In this document: positions 52,478 to 60,543 of the stretch, piece by piece | Position numbering within the stretch: position 1 is the first letter of the stretch | How the letters are laid out: each line of letters begins with the position of its first letter | Assembly (NCBI RefSeq): GCF_021532275.1 | Contig: NZ_JACBOT010000001.1 | Coordinates: 1-64,000, forward strand | Origin: Brevibacterium sp. UCMA 11754 | Lineage (GTDB): Bacteria > Actinomycetota > Actinomycetes > Actinomycetales > Brevibacteriaceae | Direction of reading: 5' to 3' | DNA length: 64,000 bases | The notes under the pieces: model-generated | Database searches by the model: none | Told to the model about the DNA's origin: nothing | What the model saw: only the letters and a program-made list of their open reading frames with translations | Program-made: the position numbers and the translations under genes

Positions 52478-53107
52478 CTAGTGCGGACCGCATTGCACTG
52501 AGAGTATCGGCGAAGTCACCCGCGCCCAAAGCGTCCGGCCCTGATACCGCAGTCGGCCGATCGAGCTGGCTGACCATTTGTGTGTCTTCGTTCCCTTGCA
52601 CTTGTAATTTATGTTCGTCTGCGTGAATTTCACCGTATAGTGCTTCTTCTTGTATTTGCCGCCAGTGCGCAGGTCCTTGTCGTTGGCGGTTTGCGGGATT
52701 TGGATCCCGGCCTTGGCCTATATGAGACTGTTCTTCACCCTCAGCTGAGAAGCCATTTTGATTCCGGTCACCCTTTTTGTGCAGACCGTGACCGGTTTCA
52801 CGCCAGCGTACTTGTGTCCGGCTGACTTTCGGGTGTGGAATCCGGCAGGGTGCAAGGTGCAGGGGCCGTACCGTTTGTATGCTGCTTGGGTCGAGATGCC
52901 TTGCGGGTGTTCTTTCTCGATCGCGTCGAGTTTCCGCATCGCTTCTTCTTCAGTGTCGGCCTCAACGTAGGGAGACGCTCCCTGGGAAGATGTGATTTCT
53001 TCTTCGCTGACTTCGTCTGTGTCGGAAGCTGTAGCTGTCGTGACTGTAGAACTGAGAAGGAGGAACGTCAGAGTTGTGCAAGCCAATGCTGGTTGCAGTT
53101 TCCTCAT
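52478..53107 (-). pseudogene. secreted cationic protein with in-frame stop
   Basis: A signal peptide (MRKLQPALACTTLTFLLLSST...ATAS) is followed by an acidic linker and a domain TQAAYKRYGPCTLHPAGFHTRKSAGHKYAG. Translation stops at TAG 52718-52720 after 129 residues. The same frame stays open for another 79 codons and reads AKAGIQIPQTANDKDLRTGGKYKKKHYTVKF in two parts, lysine-rich and with matching Cys (YKCKG, SVQCG). This is best explained by a Trp TGG to TAG change. The protein family is unknown to me. GAAAGG precedes the ATG. The stop could instead be real and the shorter protein be the product. Confidence 0.6.
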
Positions 53108-53873
53108 AGTGGTGCCTTTCGACGACCGTAGAGTGAGTCCGCTACCAGTAGTGAACTCACTGACACTATGCCGAGTTCGGAATCGAGCACATCCCTCAAA
53201 AATATGAAATTTGAGCAGTTTAACTAGGAGCAGCCGGGAACGAACTGAAACTTAAGGCGGAGCCATTTCAAGATGACACAGCCAGTCTCAATAGCTCCCA
53301 ACTGAGACACAGACTTATGAGACTGGGCCATTGAGACGTAGGCGTCCGCGCTCCAAGGCGAGGTGCGGGTGTCTCGTTTAGGTGGTGTCTACGAGACGGT
53401 CAGTGGAGAGACAACTTCATAATCGACATGAACCGCGCGGACGTACGATCCGTGCTGTCGTGCTGCACTGGTTACCCAAAGTGTGCTGCACTTCGAATGT
53501 GTGTCCGTAAGCGGAACGCTCGAGGGAAATGCCGGACGCGGTCGCCGTCCAAGAGGGTGATGCTCCTTTTCAGTGGACTGATGTTGTCATCGCAAACACC
53601 ATTACCCCTGGTCAGGGGCACTTTCTTCTTGCTAGTCCAGCATCTGGCAACGTCTAATCATGAAACCCGAGGCTAGGAGGACGGTGGTGTGCGTGCGTGA
53701 CAATTACTGATTGTTGAGCATGCGTGTATGAAGGACTGCCCATAGACCCCGCATCTATTCCGCACATTCAACAACAGCTCCTGACAGACCGTGAAAGCCA
53801 ATTGCACCCATGACCAGGCAGGACCGAATTTCGCAACAGTCCGCAGACATCCCCGATAGAGCGGAAGTCTTAC
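53108..53873. other. gene-free stretch inside the element
   Basis: I see no convincing gene in this 766-base stretch. Short frames of 70-82 codons on either strand lack ribosome sites and family likeness. It includes a cluster of GAGAC/GTCTC words at 53285-53412 and AT-rich sequence. It may be decayed cargo or regulatory/recombination DNA. Confidence 0.6.
53285..53412. repeat. cluster of seven GAGAC/GTCTC words
   Basis: GTCTC at 53285 and 53371; GAGAC at 53304, 53319, 53333, 53393 and 53408; a near copy GTCTA at 53887-style position lies at 53387. The pair GTCTCGT...ACGAGAC (53371-53397) is a perfect 7-bp inverted repeat with 13-base spacing. This looks like a recombinase or regulator binding array. 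Confidence 0.55.
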
Positions 53874-53899
53874 TCGAAAGGTCACCGGATCGACGCCGG
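53874..53899 (+). other. attachment site copy 2 (26-bp core)
   Basis: Exact copy of 50828-50853. The flanking bases differ from tRNA-Phe on both sides, so it is a bare core. It overlaps the 3' end of the CPBP gene and supplies its last five codons and stop. Confidence 0.8.
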
Positions 53900-54721
53900 C
53901 CGGGAGGCCCCGGGCACCTGCCGCCGATTGCGCGGTGGAAGTATCGTATCGCGACGATGAGCCATCCAGATGAAGACGGCACCCGCAAGCGTGCAGACGG
54001 CGATGGAGAACACGCTGCCTTCAGGTCCGAAGTCTCCGCCGGTGATGAGCACCGGTCCGGACATCGTCGCATCCAGCAGCCCCTGCGGCGTATTGGCCCC
54101 GGAGACCTCGGTGCTGAAGATTCCACCGGCGGCTATGTTCCAGCCGAAATGCAGACCGATAGGAACCCAGAGTCTCCTCGTCGCCATGTAGGCGGCGGTC
54201 AGCATGAAGCCGGCCTCGACCGCGATGGCGATCGCACCGAAGAGGGAGGCGTTGGGGTTGAGCAGATGCATGAGGCCGAACACCATACCGGTGGCCGCCA
54301 TGGCGATCCATGAGCCTGTCCGCTCTTCGATGACGCGGAACAGGACACCGCGAAAGATCACTTCCTCTGTGACGGCGCCTGCTGCCATGAACCCGAGCAT
54401 TCCCAGCAATGCCCCCGGGGATCCGAGCCCGTCGACGGCGTATCCGCCGAGGAGGCCAATTGTCGCGATCACGAGAGAGAACAGGCTGATGCCGATGAGC
54501 GCTCCGAGGCCGAGCGACCGGGCGGCGCCTGTCCGCGACACCTCGGTGACAGTGCGATTCTCCGTGCGCCGTACTACAGCACGGTAGACGACGAGCGTGA
54601 GGGTCGCAGTGATGAGTCCGGCCACGAGAGCCGCCACCCCGTTTCCCCCGATGATGTTTGTGACGACGCTTCCGAGGACGGTGACTGCCACGACGGCGAT
54701 GAGCTGTTTGATGAGACGCAC
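53882..54721 (-). CDS. CPBP-family intramembrane metalloprotease
   Basis: 279 residues from GTG 54721, with GGAG eight bases upstream; an in-frame ATG at 54769 is a weaker alternative. Eight or so membrane helices. The three CPBP/Abi motifs are intact: TEEVIFRGVLF (EExxxR), VFGLMHLLN (FxxxH) and HFGWNIAAG (HxxxN/B). Such proteases process membrane or peptide substrates, and relatives act in bacteriocin maturation or immunity. The last five residues and the stop codon come from the attachment-site core, so the original C-terminus may have been different before the element inserted. Confidence 0.82.
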   Translation of the reverse strand: MRLIKQLIAVVAVTVLGSVVTNIIGGNGVAALVAGLITATLTLVVYRAVVRRTENRTVTEVSRTGAARSLGLGALIGISLFSLVIATIGLLGGYAVDGLGSPGALLGMLGFMAAGAVTEEVIFRGVLFRVIEERTGSWIAMAATGMVFGLMHLLNPNASLFGAIAIAVEAGFMLTAAYMATRRLWVPIGLHFGWNIAAGGIFSTEVSGANTPQGLLDATMSGPVLITGGDFGPEGSVFSIAVCTLAGAVFIWMAHRRDTILPPRNRRQVPGASRPASIR

Positions 54722-54837
54722 GACACTGACTCCATTCGCAAGAAGACCGTGAGCGTTTGCCTCGGCCATCGGCGACGATAGGGGGCATCCATCCGGGCCG
54801 GCGACACCCCTGAGAGTGAAAACAGATGGGACCAAAC

Positions 54838-54855
54838 GGTTACGCAACGGTAACC
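54838..54855. promoter_or_regulatory. inverted repeat in the SDR/CPBP divergent gap
   Basis: GGTTAC, six bases, GTAACC; a third copy GGTAAC lies about 20 bases further on (near 54875). It is placed between divergent genes, 80 bases before the SDR start. Candidate regulator site. Confidence 0.5.
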
Positions 54856-54934
54856 ATGGCATGTATTGTGATGGCGGTAACAGAGTTCCCAACCGAACCA
54901 TGCGCTGAAACTCAAGATGCAAAGGAGCAAAAAT

Positions 54935-55831
54935 ATGACACGTGGTACCCGAATGAATGGTGCACGAGTGCTGATCACCGGTGCAGGCAGCGGAATCGGA
55001 CGCCTGATGGCCCTCGACGCTGCAGCACGTGGAGCCGCAGAGATTCTGATCTGGGACCTCTCGGCCGAGAGTGGACAGCGCGTACGCGATGAACTCGTGG
55101 CGGCAGGAACGCCGGCCCGCTCATTTGCCGTCAATGTGGGCGACTCCAGCCAAGTCACAGCCACCGCAGAGGAGACCGGCCCGATCGATGTCCTCATCAA
55201 CTGCGCCGGAATCGTCACCGGCAAGAAGCTGCTGGACGCCGATGAGGACGCCATCCGACGGGTCTACGACGTCAACACCCTCGCTTTGTATTGGACGACA
55301 CGTGCTTTCCTGCCCGGAATGCTCGAACGTGACCGCGGCAGCGTGGTCACCATCTCCAGCGCCGCGGGCCTCACCGGAGTGGCCAAGCAGACCGACTACT
55401 CGGCCAGCAAGTTCGCCGCCCTGGGCTTCACCGAGTCCCTGCGCAACGAGCTGCGCACCGACGGCAGCAACGTCGGAACTCTCGTCGTGTGCCCTTTCTA
55501 CATCAACACCGGCATGTTCGAGGGCGTGACCACGAAGTTCCCTCGCCTGCTGCCCATCCTCGAGGAGAACAACGTCGCCACCAAGGTCATCGACTCCATC
55601 GAATCCGGGCGCGAACAGCTGGTCATGCCCTCCCTGGCCCGTCTGCTGCCAAGTATGCGGATGCTGCCGACGCAGGCCTTCGACCGGGTCCTGGACTTCC
55701 TCGGCGTCAACAAGACAATGGATCATTTCACCGGCCGTCGGCCCGCGGCGGCGGAGTCGAATACCGCCTCGCCGGCACAGGAGCTGAATTCCGCCGATCC
55801 GACCGCCGCCCCGGCCCCTGCGCGACGCTGA
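54935..55831 (+). CDS. SDR-family oxidoreductase (retinol-dehydrogenase-like)
   Basis: 298 residues from ATG 54935 with AAAGGAG upstream. TGAGSGIGRLMALDAAARGA binds the cofactor, INCAGIV is the fold motif, and DYSASKFAALGF carries Tyr/Lys. LRTDGSNVGTLVVCPFYINTGMFEG is typical for the subgroup with a longer C-terminus (about 40 extra residues) similar to DHRS-type reductases. Substrate unknown; probably a lipid or retinoid-like molecule. Followed by a long inverted repeat and a patatin gene. Confidence 0.85.
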   Translation: MTRGTRMNGARVLITGAGSGIGRLMALDAAARGAAEILIWDLSAESGQRVRDELVAAGTPARSFAVNVGDSSQVTATAEETGPIDVLINCAGIVTGKKLLDADEDAIRRVYDVNTLALYWTTRAFLPGMLERDRGSVVTISSAAGLTGVAKQTDYSASKFAALGFTESLRNELRTDGSNVGTLVVCPFYINTGMFEGVTTKFPRLLPILEENNVATKVIDSIESGREQLVMPSLARLLPSMRMLPTQAFDRVLDFLGVNKTMDHFTGRRPAAAESNTASPAQELNSADPTAAPAPARR

Positions 55832-55843
55832 CGAGGGACACGA

Positions 55844-55898
55844 GCTCCTCCTCATCATTGGCTATACGCCTACTCGATGGACAATGATGAGGAGGAGC
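55844..55898. repeat. 17-bp inverted repeat between SDR and patatin genes
   Basis: GCTCCTCCTCATCATTG and its exact complement are separated by 21 bases. It begins 13 bases after the SDR stop. The right arm includes GGAGGAGC, a ribosome-site-like run, so a folded RNA might hide or release it. It may be a terminator or attenuator; no U-run. Confidence 0.7.
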
Positions 55899-55948
55899 AT
55901 CGACCCCGCGGTGGCTCAGACACCGAAGCTGCGCAGAAGGAGGAGGCC

Positions 55949-56932
55949 ATGGCCCTCACCGATCTGGTCCTCGAAGGCGGAGGAGCCAAACTTCCTGGTC
56001 TCGTCGGCGCGATCAATGCGCTGACCTCGGCCGACTACTCCTTCAACCGCATCGCCGGAACATCGGCCGGTGCGATCGTGGGCGCGCTGACCACCGCGGG
56101 CATTCCGCCGGAGCAGCTCATCGAGACGATCCTCGGCAAAGACTTCACCGATTTCGAAGATCTCAACCCCGCCTTCAGCCTCGTGCCGTGGCTCGGAAAG
56201 GTCCAAGGCCTGCTGTTCCACAAGGGAATGTACCTCGGCACCGCCCTCCACGACTTCCTCGACGATATTCTCTCCGCACAAGGCATCCGCACCTGGGGAG
56301 ACCTCCGCCTGCACGACCCGGAGAGTGCGCTGCCTCCCGAACGGCAGTACCGCCTCGTCGTCATCGTCTCCGATGTCTCCCGCGGTCGGATGCTGCGCCT
56401 GCCCTGGGACTACCGATCGGCTCTCGGTGTCGATCCGGATTCTCAGTCGGTCGCCGAGGCGGTCTGCGCCTCTGCCGCGACACCGTTCTTCTTCCGGCCC
56501 CGCTCGTTGAAGGCCGAACCGAGTGTCGCAGGCGGCGCCTCGGTGCTCGGCTCCGACGGCGGGCTGCTCTCGAACTTCCCCGTGGACATCTTCGACCGCA
56601 AGGATGCACAGCCTGCCCGCTGGCCCACGCTCGGGGTCATGCTCTCGGCCCGGACGACAGCTGAGGCAGAGTGGCGACCGAATGCGAACACCTACGAGTA
56701 CGCCGTCTCGCTTCTGTCGACCATGATCAATGCCCACGACCGACGCCACATCGATGAGCCTTCGGTCACCGAGCGGACGATCTTCGTCGACACTGACCGC
56801 CACAGCAGCACCGATTTCGCCCTGTCACGGGAGGACAAACTCGACCTCATCGACTCAGGCACGAACGCGGCTCGATCGTTCCTCAACCACTGGGACTGGC
56901 TTGAATGGAAAGAGCACTACGGGCGCCGATGA
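55949..56932 (+). CDS. patatin-like phospholipase
   Basis: 327 residues from ATG 55949, with AGAAGGAGGAGG just upstream. LEGGGAKLPGLVGAINAL (oxyanion loop), GTSAGAIVGAL (nucleophile Ser near residue 40) and SDGGLLSNFPVDIF (catalytic Asp) form the Ser-Asp dyad of patatins. LVVIVSDVSRGRMLRLPWDY is also family-typical. It hydrolyses membrane phospholipid acyl esters or similar lipids. Close to the CPBP protease and SDR but transcribed on its own or after the SDR. Confidence 0.86.
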   Translation: MALTDLVLEGGGAKLPGLVGAINALTSADYSFNRIAGTSAGAIVGALTTAGIPPEQLIETILGKDFTDFEDLNPAFSLVPWLGKVQGLLFHKGMYLGTALHDFLDDILSAQGIRTWGDLRLHDPESALPPERQYRLVVIVSDVSRGRMLRLPWDYRSALGVDPDSQSVAEAVCASAATPFFFRPRSLKAEPSVAGGASVLGSDGGLLSNFPVDIFDRKDAQPARWPTLGVMLSARTTAEAEWRPNANTYEYAVSLLSTMINAHDRRHIDEPSVTERTIFVDTDRHSSTDFALSREDKLDLIDSGTNAARSFLNHWDWLEWKEHYGRR

Positions 56933-57054
56933 GCGGTGGCGCGCCTGAGCCGCCGCACCTCAGCTATCGCCATGGACCCTCTCGGCAAGGCCGAGCTCGC
57001 GTGCAACAATGTCCGTGAGAGTTATACTGATCGACCACACGCGAAGGAGAGATC

Positions 57055-57495
57055 ATGAGCGACAATCCCAACGAACCGACGCAGTGGCAGGACGAGCTGG
57101 AGGTCGAGGACCCGACGCTCGACGAGCCCACCGCTGATGACTTGGACGACCCAGAGCTCAACGCGGCTGAGGCCGACGCCGTCGACGTCGACAGCGATCT
57201 CGACGCTTCGTCCGCTCCCTCTGTCGAACCCGGCGCCGAAGGTCCGGAGGGAACCGGCATCGAAGGTGCCGATAACGAGCTGTTGGACGCCAAAGACATG
57301 GAATCGGGAAACGCAGCGCCCGACATACCGGACGAGTTCACTGCCGATTCCTCACCCGCGGCCGAACAGGGAAACCGGCGCAGCGATCACATGATCTCCG
57401 AAGACCACGACGATGCAGAGGTAGCCGAACTTTCCGGTGATGACCTCGATGTCGACGCACTCGCCGACGATGGGATCGAGCGACGGGGGCTATGA
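57055..57495 (+). CDS. acidic low-complexity protein, unknown function
   Basis: 146 residues, GAAGGAGA upstream. Nearly every third residue is Asp or Glu (LDEPTADDLDDPELNAAEAD), with no hydrophobic core, signal peptide or transmembrane helix; likely disordered. Comparable acidic proteins are common in actinobacteria without known function. Its 3' end overlaps the convergent PEP-mutase-like gene by six bases. Confidence 0.75.
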   Translation: MSDNPNEPTQWQDELEVEDPTLDEPTADDLDDPELNAAEADAVDVDSDLDASSAPSVEPGAEGPEGTGIEGADNELLDAKDMESGNAAPDIPDEFTADSSPAAEQGNRRSDHMISEDHDDAEVAELSGDDLDVDALADDGIERRGL

Positions 57496-58329
57496 GTCCA
57501 CGTCCGAGACCGTGAAATATGACAGGACGTTCGCGGTCTGTACCGGTCGGCCAGAAGCCAGACCCTCCAACGACTGCAGAGCCATGGACACCGCAGTTCG
57601 ATAGAGCAGCGAACCCGTGCTGATCCTCGCCACGCCCGCTTCGGCCAACTGCTCGAGCGAGAAGCGAGGACTGGCGAGGACGTTGACCGGCAGCGGGCAG
57701 ACATCGACGATGCCGCTGATGACGTTCAGTTCGAGGCCGCCGGGAACGAAGATCCCATCGGCTCCGGAATCAACGTAGCGCCGCATCCGGTCGAGGGTAT
57801 CGCCGAGGTTGTCCTGCCCTGTCCAGTAGGTGTCGATCCGAGCATTGACGAAGAGATCCGGAAATTCGTCCTTGATCGCGTTCACCTTGCCAGCGAGCGC
57901 CACCGCGGGGAGGAGTCGACCGCGAGCGGAATCCTCGATGTTGATGCCGTCGACGGCGAGGACACCCTCAGCTGAGGCGCGATGTTCGCCCGCCGGGGCA
58001 GGCAGACTCGGGAAGCTCCTTCGCAGAATATCGACGACGCCCTTCGGATCGTCGCTGTATCCATCTTCGAAGTCGCAGGTGAGCAGGCCCTCTGGCAGTG
58101 CTCGCCGCATGTTCGTGATGAGAGCGGCCATCGCGGTCAGAGTCTCGCGGTCCTCATCGGCGGCGCCGATCCCGGCTGCCACACCGAGACTGGTCGTGCC
58201 GACGGCAGGGTGACCAGCCTCGGTGAACAAGCGGGCACTCGCCACGTCCCAGGCGCAGGGCAGAATGAACGGCTCCCCCGGGCGGTGCAGACGGTGGAAG
58301 GCCGGGATCGGTGCGGACTGTCTGCTCAT
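57490..58329 (-). CDS. isocitrate-lyase / PEP-mutase superfamily protein
   Basis: 279 residues from ATG 58329, which overlaps the stop of the regulator gene (ATGA). LPCAWDVASARLFTEAGHPAVGTTSLG and LLTCDFEDGYSDDPKGVVD, then INIEDSARGRLLPA and FVNARIDTYWTG match the ICL/PEPM family. The EDKxxxxxNS loop of true PEP mutase is not present, and neither is the KKCGH of isocitrate lyase, so the exact reaction is unassigned. Co-transcribed with the regulator upstream. Confidence 0.8.
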   Translation of the reverse strand: MSRQSAPIPAFHRLHRPGEPFILPCAWDVASARLFTEAGHPAVGTTSLGVAAGIGAADEDRETLTAMAALITNMRRALPEGLLTCDFEDGYSDDPKGVVDILRRSFPSLPAPAGEHRASAEGVLAVDGINIEDSARGRLLPAVALAGKVNAIKDEFPDLFVNARIDTYWTGQDNLGDTLDRMRRYVDSGADGIFVPGGLELNVISGIVDVCPLPVNVLASPRFSLEQLAEAGVARISTGSLLYRTAVSMALQSLEGLASGRPVQTANVLSYFTVSDVDS

Positions 58330-59036
58330 AGCTGTGTCACCTCTGCGGCAAGGATCCAGTCGAGGTTCTCCCGACCGGTCGGTGTGAGTTTGAGTGCTCG
58401 ACTGCTCGGTCGGCGCGTGATCCACGTGCGGTCGATGAATTCTCGGCACAGTTCGTCTCCGAGCCACCCGCCGAGGTGGGTCCGCCGTTCCGTCCAATCG
58501 AGGCACCGTTGTGTGACCGGTCGGGCAGATGTCGCTGTGGTCGGCACGTCGATGCCCCACGCCTTCGCGATTGCCTCCCGACCGGAATCGGTCACGGTCA
58601 CCGCCTCGTCGATCCACCCGCGTGCGGTCAGGGCTGCGAACAATCGGACGCCGAGTTTTCCTGCGATGTGCCTGTAACAGGTCCTCGCCTCGAGGAGGTG
58701 ACGGTCACGAGTCTTCGCAGCCAGAGACGAGGCCGATTCGACCCGCTGGCCTGCCAGGGCTCCGGTGTGCTCGAGCCAATCGGCGATGTCTGCCGAGGCG
58801 AGTTGGACGTAGCGGTGCCTGCCCTGACGGCGTTCCGCCAGGACTCCGCGGTCGATGAGGATGCTGACATGTTCCGAGGTCGACGACATCGGCAGCCCGA
58901 GTGCACGGGACAACTCGGTCAGCGTCCAGGCTCTGCCGTCGAGGACGCAGGTGCAGATCATCACTCGTGTGGGCTCGGCGATGGCCGATGCGAGTGCGGC
59001 GATGTCCGGTGCCGATTCCTGGTGTGCCCTGCTCAT
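58326..59036 (-). CDS. ArsR-like winged-helix regulator with C-terminal domain
   Basis: 236 residues. N-terminal wHTH: LASAIAEPTRVMICTCVLDGRAWTLTELSRALGL followed by SSTSEHVSILIDRGVLAERRQGRHRYVQLA. About 100 further residues are a second domain of unknown ligand (HLLEARTCYRHIAGKLGVRLF), an arrangement seen in a subgroup of ArsR-like proteins. It overlaps the PEP-mutase-like gene and probably regulates it. Confidence 0.8.
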   Translation of the reverse strand: MSRAHQESAPDIAALASAIAEPTRVMICTCVLDGRAWTLTELSRALGLPMSSTSEHVSILIDRGVLAERRQGRHRYVQLASADIADWLEHTGALAGQRVESASSLAAKTRDRHLLEARTCYRHIAGKLGVRLFAALTARGWIDEAVTVTDSGREAIAKAWGIDVPTTATSARPVTQRCLDWTERRTHLGGWLGDELCREFIDRTWITRRPSSRALKLTPTGRENLDWILAAEVTQL

Positions 59037-59141
59037 GCCTCCATGCTAGGACTCCAACGGTTCGGGCAGTGCCGAAGTAACCTCGCGCTGTGGCATATGG
59101 TGGACAGCGATGACAGAGACAGCGGATGTAAGGGGGCAGTC

Positions 59142-60509
59142 ATGACAGACATGACGGTGGACGACTCGGCGGCAGACCGCCTCGAATCCGCACTGTCGGG
59201 ACGAATCGACCGATCGGCCATGGACACCGTTGCGAATCTCGCGCACCAGGTCTCCCTCCCTGAGCTCACCCGGCTCGTCCACACGACGACCCCGCTGCAG
59301 TCGGCGGTCCTGTTCCGAGTGCTGGACAAGGACGGGGCACTTGCGGTGTTCGAGAATCTGACACCGAGCTATCAGGCGGACCTGATCCAGAACCTCCGCG
59401 AACCGGAGATCGCCGATATCGTCGAGGGCCTGGACCCCGACGACCGTGCCGAACTCTTCGGTGAGCTTCCGGCCAATGTCACCCGACGGCTCATGAGCGG
59501 ACTCGACGCCGAGGAACGGGAGATGACGACGGCGGTTCTCGGGTATCCGAAGTCCGCGATCGGCCGGTACATGTCCCCGGAGGTGCTCAGCCTCCACGAG
59601 GATTGGACGGCCGCCGAGGCGATGGAGGTCGTGCACTCCCGCATCGACGGCCCCGAAACCGTCTACCTGCTGCCGGTCGTCGGCCCTGGCCGTGTGCTCC
59701 TCGGTGTCGTGTCGCTGCGCAATCTCATCGCCGCCGACGCCTCGACGATCATCGGTGACATGGTCCGCGATTCGATCAGCACCCATGCGCTCACCGACCG
59801 TGAGGAGGCATCCCGGCAGTTCCTCTCGCACCGGCTCATCGCGATGCCGGTTGTCGACGAGGAGGAACGGCTCGTGGGCATCCTCACGATGGACGATGTC
59901 CTCGACATCGTCGACGAGGAGGACGCGGAGGACATCGCTCGGTCCAGCGGTTCCGAACCCCTCGACCGTTCTTACCTGTCGAGCACCATCGTTCGCCTGG
60001 TGCGGAGCCGCATCGTCTGGCTGCTCGTCCTCGCAGTCTCCGCGATCCTGACCGTCCAGGTCCTCGAAGTGTATGAGGACCGGCTCGATCAGGTAGTCAT
60101 CTTGGCCCTGTTCATCCCCCTGCTGACCGGCACGGGCGGCAACACCGGCAACCAGGCCGCGACGACAGTGACCCGGGCGCTGGCCGTCGGCGAGGTGAGG
60201 GTACGCGACCTCGGCCGCGTCATCTGGAGGGAGCTGCGGGTCGGCGCACTGTTGGGAGCCGTGCTCGGCCTGCTGGGCTTCCTCGTCGCCGGCCTCGTCT
60301 ACGGGTGGGCGATCGGCCTGGTCATCGGGCTCACCCTGCTGTCCGTATGCATCATGGCGGCCACCGTGGGCGGTCTGATGCCGATCATCGCGAAGAAGGT
60401 GGGGGCGGACCCTGCGGTGTTCTCCAACCCCTTCATCTCCACGTTCTGCGATGCCACTGGCCTCATCCTCTACTTCTCGATCGCGACGGCGGTGCTGGGT
60501 CTGAGCTGA
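59142..60509 (+). CDS. mgtE: magnesium transporter MgtE
   Basis: 455 residues from ATG 59142 (AAGGGGGC upstream; the open frame extends upstream but without family likeness). Domain order: N-terminal superhelical domain (about 10-130, NLREPEIADIVEGLDPDDRAELFGEL), CBS pair (about 135-260, GIVSLRNLI-like and VGILTMDDVLDIVDEED), then five membrane helices with LLTGTGGNTGNQAATTVTRAL. The CBS domains sense cytosolic Mg2+ and gate the channel. Confidence 0.9.
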   Translation: MTDMTVDDSAADRLESALSGRIDRSAMDTVANLAHQVSLPELTRLVHTTTPLQSAVLFRVLDKDGALAVFENLTPSYQADLIQNLREPEIADIVEGLDPDDRAELFGELPANVTRRLMSGLDAEEREMTTAVLGYPKSAIGRYMSPEVLSLHEDWTAAEAMEVVHSRIDGPETVYLLPVVGPGRVLLGVVSLRNLIAADASTIIGDMVRDSISTHALTDREEASRQFLSHRLIAMPVVDEEERLVGILTMDDVLDIVDEEDAEDIARSSGSEPLDRSYLSSTIVRLVRSRIVWLLVLAVSAILTVQVLEVYEDRLDQVVILALFIPLLTGTGGNTGNQAATTVTRALAVGEVRVRDLGRVIWRELRVGALLGAVLGLLGFLVAGLVYGWAIGLVIGLTLLSVCIMAATVGGLMPIIAKKVGADPAVFSNPFISTFCDATGLILYFSIATAVLGLS

Positions 60510-60527
60510 CTCGCGATCCTCGCTGAC

Positions 60528-60543
60528 GCCTGAGGCCTCAGGC
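60528..60543. terminator. 16-bp palindrome over the ABC gene stop
   Basis: GCCTGAGGCCTCAGGC, loop-free palindrome that includes the ABC gene stop codon at 60538, 19 bases after the mgtE stop. It may be a two-way terminator. Confidence 0.45.

Larger units (their letters stand above)
50828..53899. mobile_element. small integrated element at tRNA-Phe, degraded
   Basis: Bounded by exact 26-bp repeats, one in tRNA-Phe and one about 3 kb away. It contains an integrase directly beside the tRNA (frameshifted), an acidic protein gene, a secreted-protein gene with an in-frame stop, and a gene-free stretch with GAGAC clusters. Base composition is visibly lower in GC than the flanks. No replication or transfer gene is present, so it is a remnant or a satellite needing help. 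Confidence 0.72.

Noticed and set aside
50938-53899. CRISPR array or phage structural genes in the element
   Set aside because: No regularly spaced repeats with unique spacers and no capsid, portal or terminase pattern.
57490-58329. PEP mutase for phosphonate synthesis, to go with the TPP decarboxylase at 19-20 kb
   Set aside because: The EDKxxxxxNS catalytic loop is missing and the genes are 37 kb apart, so a phosphonate pathway is not supported.
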